Positions 33,089 to 40,129 of a stretch of 54,098 nt of DNA are shown here, one piece after another (positions within the stretch are counted from its first letter, which is position 1; each line of letters begins with the position of its first letter). Position numbers and translations under genes: made by a program. The DNA lies in contig JAUIFG010000005.1 in NCBI GenBank assembly GCA_030429445.1, forward strand, positions 1 to 54,098, read 5' to 3'. The notes under the pieces are model-generated. The model was not told the DNA's origin, did not search any database, and saw only the letters and a program-made list of their open reading frames with translations. The stretch is from a bacterium (lineage in GTDB: Bacteria > Patescibacteriota > Saccharimonadia > Saccharimonadales > Saccharimonadaceae).

Positions 33089-33286
33089 TTAGCTGATGTC
33101 TACTTGGTCGCGCAACGCGCGCCTTTTTACTTCCGCACGAGGTATATCCTTTTGCGTTTTATGTAATCCACCACCAGTCGTCTTGCGCACCTGCAATTGC
33201 TCACGTGACATCTTGAACAGTGACGACAACTTTAAATTTGCACTTTGCTTTCGATTTGATCGTTTTGATTTCTTTTTTCGTGTCAT
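33089..33286 (-). CDS. Small basic protein, 65 aa
   Basis: A very basic, Lys/Arg-rich protein starting MTRKKKSKRSNRKQ and continuing with SSLFKMSREQLQVRKTTGGG; possibly nucleic-acid binding. The frame opens at ATG 33298, but that codon overlaps the TATAAT -10, so ATG 33286 (after GGAGAGAG) is the real start, 10 nt after the -10 TGC-TATAAT. It diverges from pth across 44 bp. Function unknown. Confidence 0.55.
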   Translation of the reverse strand: MTRKKKSKRSNRKQSANLKLSSLFKMSREQLQVRKTTGGGLHKTQKDIPRAEVKRRALRDQVDIS

Positions 33287-33330
33287 AACTCTCTCCATTA
33301 TAGCAACTCTGGTAGCGTATAATACATAAT

Positions 33331-33891
33331 ATGAAACTCATCATTGGCCAGGGCAATCCTGGACCGGAATACGAAAAGACTCGCCACAATGTGGGATTCT
33401 TGGTTTTGGATTATTATGCCAAAAAACACAATCTCGACTTTCAACCAAAAACAAAATTCCATGCTCTCGTTGCAGAGTTGAATAACGGCGAAGATAAAAT
33501 ACTGTTCGTCAAGCCAACAACCTATTACAACGAAACCGGGCAGTCAGTGCGTGCACTCGCAGATTTCTACAAAATAGAATCCACTGACATCCTCGCTATC
33601 CATGATGACCTAGCTTTGCCATTTGGCACACTTCGTATACGCGAAAAGGGTAGTGACGCGGGCAATAATGGCATCAAATCGCTCAATGCTCATCTAGGAG
33701 AGTCCTATACCCGAATACGCGTTGGTACACGCAACGATCTGGTTGAAAAAATCGGTGACCACGATTTCGTATTATCACGATTCAGCTCAGACGAATCAGA
33801 AAAGTTATCAAATGATCTCTATCCAAAAATCGCCGAACTTATCGACGATTTTATTAACAGCAATCATGCCGTGACAAGCCACAGAATCTAA
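33331..33891 (+). CDS. pth: Peptidyl-tRNA hydrolase
   Basis: Releases peptides from dropped-off peptidyl-tRNA; 186 aa. Family motifs are GQGNPGPEYEKTRHNVGF (catalytic His19), KPTTYYNETGQSV, HDDLALPFG and GSDAGNNGIKS. Length is normal. TATAAT (33318-33323) lies 7 nt before the ATG and there is no Shine-Dalgarno site, a clear leaderless case. The stop codon overlaps that of the convergent ZIP gene by 4 bp. Confidence 0.96.
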   Translation: MKLIIGQGNPGPEYEKTRHNVGFLVLDYYAKKHNLDFQPKTKFHALVAELNNGEDKILFVKPTTYYNETGQSVRALADFYKIESTDILAIHDDLALPFGTLRIREKGSDAGNNGIKSLNAHLGESYTRIRVGTRNDLVEKIGDHDFVLSRFSSDESEKLSNDLYPKIAELIDDFINSNHAVTSHRI

Positions 33892-34700
33892 TGCTCGTCA
33901 TGCAGTTCTAGATGTGAATCTGCAACATGATCATGTTCATGCCCATCTAGGTTTATTGAGTGCAACACGGTAATCAATCCACCCACCAGAATAACGCCGA
34001 TAACCAACATTCCCGCCTGTATCATCCCGGGGCCACGTGGCTGTTCGTGAATGTCAGGAATTATATCGCTTGCCGCAATATAAACAAAGAATCCAGCTGT
34101 CACAGCCAACAAAATAGCAACTGGTAATTGCTCTCCGCTTCCCAGCAAGTACACTACAACTGCCATAAAGATTGTCGCAACAGCGGTTGCAATATTCGCA
34201 AATAACACCGTCCGGTCACGCCAACCACGCGACAGTAATAAGGCAAACGTTCCGAGCTCTTTTGGAATCTCGTGTGTACTCACGGCAATTGTCGTGACTA
34301 TACCCAGCGCCGGATTAACCACAAACGCTGCACCGATCGCAACACCATCAATCGCGTTGTGCATCAAATCACCAAATATAATCAACTTTCGTTGGTTGCT
34401 TTTTTTTAGGTGAACATCATGTTCGTGATGATGATGAAACCAACTCGCGCTACGCTCGAACAAAAAGAACAGCAAAAAACCGCCCAGCATCCATAGTAAT
34501 AATTCGCTTGGCTCACCTTGTTCAAATGCTTCGGGTAACAAATCAAAAAATGCCGCCGCTAATAAAGCGCCAGCACCAAATGGCATTGCAAGTAATATCG
34601 CTTGCTGACGACGTTTCTTGGTAGTAAATATTAGTGCACCACCCAATAGGGAGATGGCGCTTCCGATAATAATTGCCGTGATCATTAATAGTAAATCCAT
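33888..34700 (-). CDS. ZIP family metal transporter
   Basis: A 270-aa membrane transporter with about eight helices. The metal-path signatures are HNAIDGVAIG and STHEIPKELG. A His-rich loop (HHHHEHD) lies between helices 3 and 4, and another His-rich segment at the C-terminus (HEHDHVADSHLELHDEH). It probably moves Zn2+ (or Mn/Fe) across the membrane; most bacterial ZIPs import. It diverges from a Fur/Zur-type regulator, and a 13-bp inverted repeat between them is a likely shared operator. Confidence 0.92.
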   Translation of the reverse strand: MDLLLMITAIIIGSAISLLGGALIFTTKKRRQQAILLAMPFGAGALLAAAFFDLLPEAFEQGEPSELLLWMLGGFLLFFLFERSASWFHHHHEHDVHLKKSNQRKLIIFGDLMHNAIDGVAIGAAFVVNPALGIVTTIAVSTHEIPKELGTFALLLSRGWRDRTVLFANIATAVATIFMAVVVYLLGSGEQLPVAILLAVTAGFFVYIAASDIIPDIHEQPRGPGMIQAGMLVIGVILVGGLITVLHSINLDGHEHDHVADSHLELHDEH

Positions 34701-34756
34701 GATAAATTTTTTCCGTTCTTTTTAGTAAGTTGTTGCGTTTAGCATATGCCTACTAT

Positions 34757-34787
34757 CATCTTATTGCAAATTTGTTGCAATAAGATG
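34757..34787. promoter_or_regulatory. Probable Zur/Fur operator, perfect 13-bp inverted repeat
   Basis: CATCTTATTGCAA (34757-34769) and TTGCAATAAGATG (34775-34787) are perfect reverse complements, spaced 5 nt apart. The site abuts the -10 TATACT (34789-34794) of the regulator gene and lies about 57 nt upstream of the ZIP start. Confidence 0.8.
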
Positions 34788-34803
34788 TTATACTGCAACA
34801 AGT

Positions 34804-35211
34804 ATGGACAAACTACACCAGCTATTATCAAGCCGTGGTCATCGTATAACAAAGGCGAGAGAAAGAGTATTCAATGCACTGAATACTGCAGAAAAACCAC
34901 TGTCAACAACAGACATCATAGCATTGTGTCCAACAGCAGACAGAGTAAGTGTCTATCGCACAATTGAACTCTTTTCCCATCTGGGAATCATCAAGCTCAT
35001 TCCCGTTGGGTGGAAACAACAATACGAACTAACGAGTCTCTTTAAATCACATCACCACCACATGTTTTGTACAAAATGTAAAAAACTCATTGATATACAC
35101 TCAGATGACTTCGAAAACTTTGTCGCAAAACTCGCGAGCACATATCAGTTTACGCCCCTTGATCATACATTTGAGATGCGAGGCCTCTGCCAAAAGTGCC
35201 AAAAACAATGA
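34804..35211 (+). CDS. Fur/Zur-family metalloregulator
   Basis: A 135-aa DNA-binding metal sensor. The winged helix (about 8-80) contains RITKARERVF and the recognition helix RVSVYRTIELF. The dimer domain carries HHHHMFC, CTKC and CQKC; the two CxxC pairs form the structural zinc site. Zinc is the likely ligand because it diverges from a ZIP transporter. TGT-TATACT lies 9 nt before the ATG and adjoins the palindromic operator, so the gene is probably self-repressed. Confidence 0.9.
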   Translation: MDKLHQLLSSRGHRITKARERVFNALNTAEKPLSTTDIIALCPTADRVSVYRTIELFSHLGIIKLIPVGWKQQYELTSLFKSHHHHMFCTKCKKLIDIHSDDFENFVAKLASTYQFTPLDHTFEMRGLCQKCQKQ

Positions 35212-35220
35212 GAGAGCTTT

Positions 35221-36270
35221 TTATTGTTTTGACTTGCTTGCTGTCGAGTAACGATTTTTCTCTAGAATACTGGTCACGACTGCAGTCATTATAAAGACAA
35301 GTCCTAGGGATCCGGTCATCCATTCTGGCAATTCAATGTGATAGAGTTTTGCTAACATTACAACGCCGAGTGCCAAAATCGCCCAGTGTGCTCCATGCTC
35401 GAGGTAACGATATTTAGCCAACGTACCCGCACGTAGTAGGTATATCGTCATAGAACGAACCCAGAACGCGCCTACACCCAAGCCCGCCACAATCAGCATC
35501 ACACTCGTTGTAATCGCAAATGCACCAATTACTCCATCAAAGCTAAATGAAGCATCCAATACTTCTAGGTACATGAATGAGGCAAACGCCGCCCAGCCAA
35601 CTTGTTTCGCAACCACCTTGCCTTTGTTAATTGTTTTCTCAAAGAATACCGACAATGAATGGAGGCCAAATTGCAAAAGTATCCCAAGTGAACCCGAAAG
35701 GAGCACCGTCTCTTTGAGTTCCGGATTAATCGTCGCATACATGCACGCAACGACCGCAAGCATAAATATCAGTTTAATAAAACGTATTTTACCGGCACGT
35801 GCCAGCTGACGCTCGACGGGACGCAACCAATGGACCACTTTGTCATGATCCAAGAAATAACTGATCCCCAGCATCAAAAGGAAGGTTCCGCCAAATGCCT
35901 CGATAACTGGTGCAGCATGGTGTAATTCGTCACTATATTTTACTGGATCATTTAGCGCCAGATGAACGACATCCATAAATGCAAGGCCCGTCGCAAACTG
36001 AACAACCACAATCGGCAGAGCAAAGCGAACAACAAATACTGCTATAAATATCCCTACCGTCAAAAACAACTTTACCCACAGATCAGACATTCGTGCCAAA
36101 ATACGACTGTTGATGACGGCATTGTCAAAGCTAAAAGTTACCTCGAGTATTGCCAGAACTATAAATAACCAAAGTGCACCGATGCCACCATAAATAGCCA
36201 CAATAACGGCCAGTGTGATAGATAAGATGCCAGATACAGCGAAAATACGAAGTGGATGAGCAGAATGCAT
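35221..36270 (-). CDS. DUF475 / TerC-like membrane protein
   Basis: A 349-aa protein with about nine helices. The DUF475/TerC signatures EVTFSFDNAVINS and DASFSFDGVIGAF are inverted-repeat acidic motifs inside the membrane. TerC relatives export Mn2+ or protect against metal stress, and the neighbouring ZIP and Zur genes support a metal role. The frame is open to 36375, but TATAAT (minus, 36278-36283) lies 7 nt before ATG 36270, so I start there. It is convergent with the regulator gene. Confidence 0.82.
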   Translation of the reverse strand: MHSAHPLRIFAVSGILSITLAVIVAIYGGIGALWLFIVLAILEVTFSFDNAVINSRILARMSDLWVKLFLTVGIFIAVFVVRFALPIVVVQFATGLAFMDVVHLALNDPVKYSDELHHAAPVIEAFGGTFLLMLGISYFLDHDKVVHWLRPVERQLARAGKIRFIKLIFMLAVVACMYATINPELKETVLLSGSLGILLQFGLHSLSVFFEKTINKGKVVAKQVGWAAFASFMYLEVLDASFSFDGVIGAFAITTSVMLIVAGLGVGAFWVRSMTIYLLRAGTLAKYRYLEHGAHWAILALGVVMLAKLYHIELPEWMTGSLGLVFIMTAVVTSILEKNRYSTASKSKQ

Positions 36271-36298
36271 TGCCACTATTATATAGGATTTATAAGAT

Positions 36299-36348
36299 TC
36301 TCCCGCAACTATCACCATGAATCTTTTCATGAAATTAGTTGGGGGAGA
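36299..36348 (-). terminator. Hairpin downstream of the 36405 gene
   Basis: TCTCCC-G-CAACTA (36299-36311) pairs with TAGTTG-G-GGGAGA (36336-36348), with one mismatch. It ends the 36405 transcript ahead of the DUF475 promoter. Confidence 0.6.
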
Positions 36349-36404
36349 CAGAGGAGAAACTCCACCTCCCTGCAAGCAAAGTCAGATCGACAAAGACCTG
36401 TATC

Positions 36405-36569
36405 TCAGTTGCGCCAGTAAAGGGGTCGTTCGATCTGATCACGAGTGTTCTCAGTCACCAAGGACCGCATGGACGGATCACCCTCGGCTACCCATCGGAA
36501 AAATCCGTGGATAACTGCAAAAGCAGGTATGATTGCAGCGATGACCAGAACAAAAAGCAGCGTGGACAT
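36405..36569 (-). CDS. Small single-pass membrane protein, 54 aa
   Basis: MSTLLFVLVIAAIIPAFAVI is a membrane segment (3-22), followed by a polar tail (EGDPSMRSLVTENTRDQ). Function unknown. ATG 36569 follows GGAGGA; the open frame starts upstream at 36608, but that codon lies in the leader. It has a textbook promoter (TTGACA-17-TATAAT) and a leader hairpin (ACTTGCTACA/TGTAGTAAGT) just before CGACAGAGGAGG. Signals imply strong expression. Confidence 0.6.
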   Translation of the reverse strand: MSTLLFVLVIAAIIPAFAVIHGFFRWVAEGDPSMRSLVTENTRDQIERPLYWRN

Positions 36570-36661
36570 TCGTCCTCCTCTGTCGTTACTTACTACAGAC
36601 TGTAGCAAGTAGTGAAATGTGCTTGTAATATAATACCTTTCGGCTATATCACTGGTATACT

Positions 36662-36690
36662 ATTATAGCATTAAGTGCTATATATGTCAA
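36662..36690 (-). promoter_or_regulatory. Full-consensus promoter of the 54-aa gene
   Basis: On the minus strand, TTGACA (36685-36690), a 17-nt spacer ending TGC, and TATAAT (36662-36667): perfect -35, spacer and extended -10. Leader of about 85 nt. Confidence 0.85.
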
Positions 36691-36711
36691 TACACCTATG
36701 GACATGAGTGT

Positions 36712-37008
36712 TCAGAATGGCAAGATAGGTGATCCCGATCTGGGAAAAAGCTCTCTAAAACTTTCATACCCATCATCCTGCGACCTCTTTCCATCTCGTT
36801 TGACGAACGCTGCATAGATAGCAAGTGTCAAAAAGCCAATTCCCAGAACCCCAAAAGTACCTCCGATTAATATAGGTGCGCTTGTCAGCTCATTGGCAAA
36901 AATAATCAAACTGCCAATCCAAAACGCCAGTATGCTTATTCCAAAGAAGAACAAGCCCATCACATGCCGACCCGAAAGTCGAGGTAATCGAACGTGTAGC
37001 TGCATCAT
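36712..37008 (-). CDS. Small two-helix membrane protein, 98 aa
   Basis: It has a basic N-terminus (HVRLPRLSGRH), two membrane helices (about 17-38 and 46-68) and a charged tail (KRDGKRSQDDGYESFRELF). Function unknown. ATG 37008 is right after AGAGGAGA; the frame is open farther upstream but those codons precede the ribosome site. The leader has an 18-bp palindrome (37025-37042) beside the CGACAGAGGAG element, like the 36569 gene. Promoter at 37085-37112. Confidence 0.6.
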   Translation of the reverse strand: MMQLHVRLPRLSGRHVMGLFFFGISILAFWIGSLIIFANELTSAPILIGGTFGVLGIGFLTLAIYAAFVKRDGKRSQDDGYESFRELFPRSGSPILPF

Positions 37009-37024
37009 ATTTCTCCTCTGTCGG

Positions 37025-37042
37025 TGAGCCCATATGGGCTCA
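37025..37042 (-). repeat. 18-bp palindrome in the leader of the 98-aa gene
   Basis: TGAGCCCATATGGGCTCA is perfectly self-complementary. In RNA it could form a hairpin seven bases before the ribosome site; in DNA it could be an operator. Confidence 0.8.
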
Positions 37043-37084
37043 TGTAAACGTATCACCACAGCCGATGCCATAGCGCATAGCCAT

Positions 37085-37112
37085 ACAGTAGCATGTCTTT
37101 TATGAAGTTCAA
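37085..37112 (-). promoter_or_regulatory. Promoter of the 98-aa gene
   Basis: On the minus strand, TTGAAC (37107-37112), a 16-nt spacer ending TGC, and TACTGT (37085-37090). It lies just after the terminator of the candidate RNA. Confidence 0.5.
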
Positions 37113-37134
37113 AAATAGTAGTGATTTTAGTCTT

Positions 37135-37185
37135 AAAAAACCAAAAAGGACCAGGTAAGGGTGGGCATCACCTGGCCCTTTTTGG
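37135..37185 (-). terminator. Intrinsic terminator of the candidate RNA
   Basis: CCAAAAAGG-x-CCAGGT (from 37185) pairs with ACCTGG-x-CCTTTTTGG (to 37141), 15 of 16 bp, then TTTTTT (37140-37135). One of the strongest terminators in the window. Confidence 0.9.
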
Positions 37186-37386
37186 CCCTTCAACCCACCC
37201 GAATCGGGGGAGATTCTTTGAAGAAATCTCGAAGCGTGACCCACCTCACAACATATGGAGGTCCGCTGGTTAAAGGGGTTAGTAGCCGTGTAATGCGGTC
37301 AAGTCCGAAGACTCGTCCTCATAAGTGGAGGGTAGTTACTTATGAGAAACATTACACAGCACCTAACATATAAATTAGTTAGAATA
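37135..37386 (-). ncRNA. Candidate structured RNA of unknown family, about 245 nt
   Basis: No ORF with coding character. On the minus strand, GTTAG/CTAAC and GTGTAATG/CATTACAC stems enclose two hairpins: CTCATAAGT/ACTTATGAG (9 bp) and AGTC-TTCG-GACT, a UUCG tetraloop. Further 3' are CCTC/GAGG, GAGATT/AATCTC and CCCG-ATT-CGGG hairpins, then a strong intrinsic terminator ending in T6 at 37140-37135. I see no tmRNA, RNase P, SRP, 6S or common riboswitch consensus. The 5' end is uncertain; TATTCT at 37382-37387 is a weak -10. It diverges from dprA. Confidence 0.6.
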
Positions 37387-37406
37387 GGGGGTATAAGGTG
37401 CGATTA

Positions 37407-37481
37407 GATGGTATAATAACCATCAACCAGGCTCATTTTAGCACTGATTTGACATAATGTCAACACTTTTTGCAATAAATA
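37407..37481 (+). promoter_or_regulatory. dprA upstream region with two palindromes
   Basis: GATGGT-ATAATA-ACCATC (37407-37424) contains a TATAAT. TTGACAT-A-ATGTCAA (37449-37463) contains a TTGACA that could be the -35 of a promoter with its -10 near 37473-37481. Both look like operators overlapping promoter elements, so dprA may be repressed or activated by a dimeric regulator. Confidence 0.5.
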
Positions 37482-37484
37482 CCT

Positions 37485-38342
37485 ATGAAAATCAATCAAA
37501 TTTCACCCCTAGAAAATACATTCACCCAGATAGTTGGTAACATTGCGCTTGTGCCTAAAAAGTTATATTATAATGGCACATTACCAAGCAAACGTCCTCC
37601 AACTATAGCAATCGTTGGTAGTCGCAAACCAACCACCTATGGAACAGAGGTAACGACCCGAATCACAGAAGATCTCGCCAGACGAGGAGTTATTATTGTC
37701 AGCGGTATGGCAATTGGTATTGATAGCTTAGCGCACAAGGCTACATTAAACGTCAACGGAACAACAATCGCTGTGCAAGGCAATGGGCTTGCCAGCCTTT
37801 ATCCCAGCAGTAATCGTCAGCTAGGGCAGAACATTGTCGACAATGGCGGGGCAATCATCAGTGAATACGAGCCAGACGCACCGCCAATGAAGCATCGTTT
37901 TCTCGAAAGAAACCGTCTCGTAAGTGCCCTCTCTGACGCTGTTCTCGTTACTGAAGCTGCCGCTCGTAGCGGATCACTCAACACCGTCTCGCATGCACTC
38001 GAACAAGGCAAAGAAGTATTCGTCGTACCCGGCAATATTACCAGCCCACTTTCAACCGGATGCAATGCACTCCTCAAACAAGGCGCACACCCTGCAACAA
38101 GCGCCGAGGATATCTTAGAAATCATCGCCCCCCACTTGCTCAAACCTCAGACTCAGTTGGCACTTGGCGACAATCCTCTACAGACAAAAATTATCACATT
38201 ACTGACAAGCGGTATCCGTGATGGCGACGAACTCCAACGTCTGTCCAAAGAGAACGCCATGGCATTTTCTACAGAACTCACCATGATGGAGATTAACGGC
38301 CTCATCCGTAACCTCGGCGCTAATCAATGGACCCTCAAGTAA
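37485..38342 (+). CDS. dprA: DNA processing protein DprA
   Basis: Natural-transformation protein that loads RecA on incoming single-stranded DNA; 285 aa. The Rossmann-like domain shows IVGSRKPTTYG, IVSGMAIGIDSLAH, QGNGLASLYPSSN, ISEYEPD, RNRLVSALSDAVLV, AARSGSLNT and VPGNITSP, all DprA/Smf signatures. The C-terminal 60 residues resemble the winged-helix tail. No clear Shine-Dalgarno site. The palindromic promoter region suggests regulation. Confidence 0.95.
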   Translation: MKINQISPLENTFTQIVGNIALVPKKLYYNGTLPSKRPPTIAIVGSRKPTTYGTEVTTRITEDLARRGVIIVSGMAIGIDSLAHKATLNVNGTTIAVQGNGLASLYPSSNRQLGQNIVDNGGAIISEYEPDAPPMKHRFLERNRLVSALSDAVLVTEAAARSGSLNTVSHALEQGKEVFVVPGNITSPLSTGCNALLKQGAHPATSAEDILEIIAPHLLKPQTQLALGDNPLQTKIITLLTSGIRDGDELQRLSKENAMAFSTELTMMEINGLIRNLGANQWTLK

Positions 38343-38364
38343 GCATGTATGTTACTATGAGCAG

Positions 38365-39372
38365 ATGATGAAAGAGAAGGTAGGTGCGCTCCTTGCAACA
38401 GCTACAATTGTCTCTGGTTGCGACCAAGATCTGTCTGGTATATTTGAACGACCGACAGCCGACAATGTCATAGAGTACTCGTTCTCTCAGATTCACGCAG
38501 AGCAATTATCCGATACATTACCGCCAGGCGTCGAGGAACAAATCCCGAATGTCGTCGCGATCACTAGCGAAATCCATAGTTACAACAGCGAGCTTCAAAG
38601 AGTCATATCAACCTCAATATGCTCAGGAGTAAGAATTGATGAGCATAACTATCTAAGCGCCGGACATTGCGCGGACCTTCGAAATATTAGTAAAGGTTTG
38701 GCGCCCTACTGTATGGACATCCGTGTCGATATTCCTACTGATCAATCAGGTGGCGTGACATTGGACGGAACAAAGCAAGCAGGCTATTCACCAGAAGGTA
38801 CGTCCGCAACAAGTTTGCAATTCTTGAACTATCAGGACATACTGCTCGTCGAAACAGAACCGGGCAATCAGCCTTCCTACAATAGACCAACTCACTTTCG
38901 AGATAAATCCGACACCGTTAAACAGGGCACCTCTCTTTATTTTGCAAACTACCAACCGACAGAAAATCGTGAGTATCGCAATCCAAGCAAAGAAGCTCTG
39001 TTACCCCCTCAACACTCCAGGGGGCCACATACCCCAGCAATCTTGGGCGGCATTGCAATACGCACAGTTAACCCCGATACCATAGAAGTAGTGACTGCCG
39101 GTGATTCATATGGCACTTCAAAAGATACAGATATTCGTATGGGGGCGAGTGGTGGACCAGTCTATGACAAAATTGGTAATTTAGTAGGAAGAATAGTCGT
39201 CACTGACGCAAATAAAATGAGTGTCAAAGCATTTGAAAATAGTCGCAATATTGAGATCGCAGGAATGCCAGACGAAGAGATGCTACGAATACTTTATGTA
39301 AAAACGAGCTCCCAAGAACAAGTGAATAAACTCCAAGATGAACAACAAACTCTACCGCGTTGCCAAGATTGA
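38365..39372 (+). CDS. Trypsin-like serine protease lipoprotein
   Basis: A 335-aa predicted lipoprotein. The short signal ends in the lipobox TIVSGC (Cys19). The chymotrypsin-fold triad is visible as His101 in LSAGHC, Asp158 in NYQDILLVE and Ser262 in MGASGGPVYD. CSGVRIDEHNYLSAGHC is the usual S1 start. It probably acts outside the cell, anchored to the membrane, and could process surface or host proteins (inference). TGT-TACTAT (38350-38358) lies 6 nt before the ATG, so it is likely leaderless. Confidence 0.88.
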   Translation: MMKEKVGALLATATIVSGCDQDLSGIFERPTADNVIEYSFSQIHAEQLSDTLPPGVEEQIPNVVAITSEIHSYNSELQRVISTSICSGVRIDEHNYLSAGHCADLRNISKGLAPYCMDIRVDIPTDQSGGVTLDGTKQAGYSPEGTSATSLQFLNYQDILLVETEPGNQPSYNRPTHFRDKSDTVKQGTSLYFANYQPTENREYRNPSKEALLPPQHSRGPHTPAILGGIAIRTVNPDTIEVVTAGDSYGTSKDTDIRMGASGGPVYDKIGNLVGRIVVTDANKMSVKAFENSRNIEIAGMPDEEMLRILYVKTSSQEQVNKLQDEQQTLPRCQD

Positions 39373-39434
39373 CTTTTTTAAATAAAGTGATATAATTAAT
39401 TCATTGACCCGACAGTCGGACAATGACTGTCGGG
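39369..39434 (+). promoter_or_regulatory. Promoter and 5'UTR hairpin of the 39473 gene
   Basis: TTGACT (39369-39374), a 16-nt spacer and TATAAT (39391-39396). The transcript would begin near 39403 and almost at once form a perfect 10-bp hairpin, CCCGACAGTC/GACTGTCGGG (39408-39417, 39425-39434). No T-run follows, so it is a UTR element, not a terminator. Confidence 0.7.
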
Positions 39435-39472
39435 CGCATGTTGCTTGATAGTCAATGAACAAAGGAGTTCAC

Positions 39473-39976
39473 ATGTCTCTTTGTAATGCTGCCGTGTTCC
39501 GTATTAGGTACTCGGAGGTAAACGAACGAAGTGCAACACTGCAAATCGCAACGCCGCTCATCGATCGCCTGAGCAATGGTATCGTGACAGCAGGTCAGAG
39601 AGTTGCTCTAATGATGAGTAACATGCGCATCGGAACAATGTTGCCGCTCAGCAACGTTAGTTTCTATGACTACACACCACAAGTGCTCCCCTTAGAGACG
39701 GATTGTGTCCTGCAACCACCCGACAGCCCCGTCTTTATGCGCGACGTAGCAACCGTCATCGAACGCCTAGAAGGTAACCTTGCCTCTAGCGAACTAGACA
39801 AGCTACGCACTCAGCTCTTGGCACCTCGTATGTCAGTGTACGTTTATACTTACGACAGCAGCCGCTACTTCCTTCGAGACGTCGTAAGTGACGCATTATT
39901 CGAATCACTAATGAAGATGTGTTCACGGTCTGAAGATTCAGATGTCCAATTTCAAGACATCTGTTACGACGCCTAG
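39473..39976 (+). CDS. Orphan hypothetical protein, 167 aa
   Basis: I do not recognise this soluble protein. The first half is strand-rich (AAVFRIRYSEVNERSATLQIATPL) and includes a short hydrophobic patch; a helix lies near residues 85-110. ATG 39473 follows AAAGGAG by five bases; an in-frame ATG at 39455 lacks one. It is a cassette gene with consensus promoter, 5'UTR hairpin and its own terminator (40000-40024). Confidence 0.6.
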   Translation: MSLCNAAVFRIRYSEVNERSATLQIATPLIDRLSNGIVTAGQRVALMMSNMRIGTMLPLSNVSFYDYTPQVLPLETDCVLQPPDSPVFMRDVATVIERLEGNLASSELDKLRTQLLAPRMSVYVYTYDSSRYFLRDVVSDALFESLMKMCSRSEDSDVQFQDICYDA

Positions 39977-39999
39977 CCCCCTGTTCACGCTATCGAGCA

Positions 40000-40024
40000 A
40001 AAGCCACCCAATGGGTGGCTTTGT
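40000..40024 (+). terminator. Intrinsic terminator
   Basis: AAAGCCACCC (40000-40009) pairs with GGGTGGCTTT (40013-40022), with an AAT loop, then GTTCATT. It ends the 39473 transcript. Confidence 0.8.
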
Positions 40025-40057
40025 TCATTCCACGTAAACAATGTAGCAACTTGCGAC

Positions 40058-40085
40058 TTGACATGCATAATGATTTGCGTACAAT
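40058..40085 (+). promoter_or_regulatory. topA promoter
   Basis: TTGACA (40058-40063), a 16-nt spacer and TACAAT (40080-40085). Leader of about 38 nt without an obvious Shine-Dalgarno site. Confidence 0.7.
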
Positions 40086-40129
40086 TAGCCTTTGTGTTTA
40101 ATTAAGATAAAGTTAACAGCACAAGCAGT

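Noticed and set aside
36317-36605. Two overlapping plus-strand frames between DUF475 and the 54-aa gene
   Set aside because: They start inside the terminator hairpin, lack ribosome sites and are antisense to the better-supported 54-aa gene.
37135-37386. RNase P RNA or tmRNA
   Set aside because: CAGGTAAGGGTG on plus recalls part of RNase P RNA, but the conserved GAGGAAAGTCC and ACAGAA regions are missing, and there is no tRNA-like TTCGA domain or tag frame for tmRNA.
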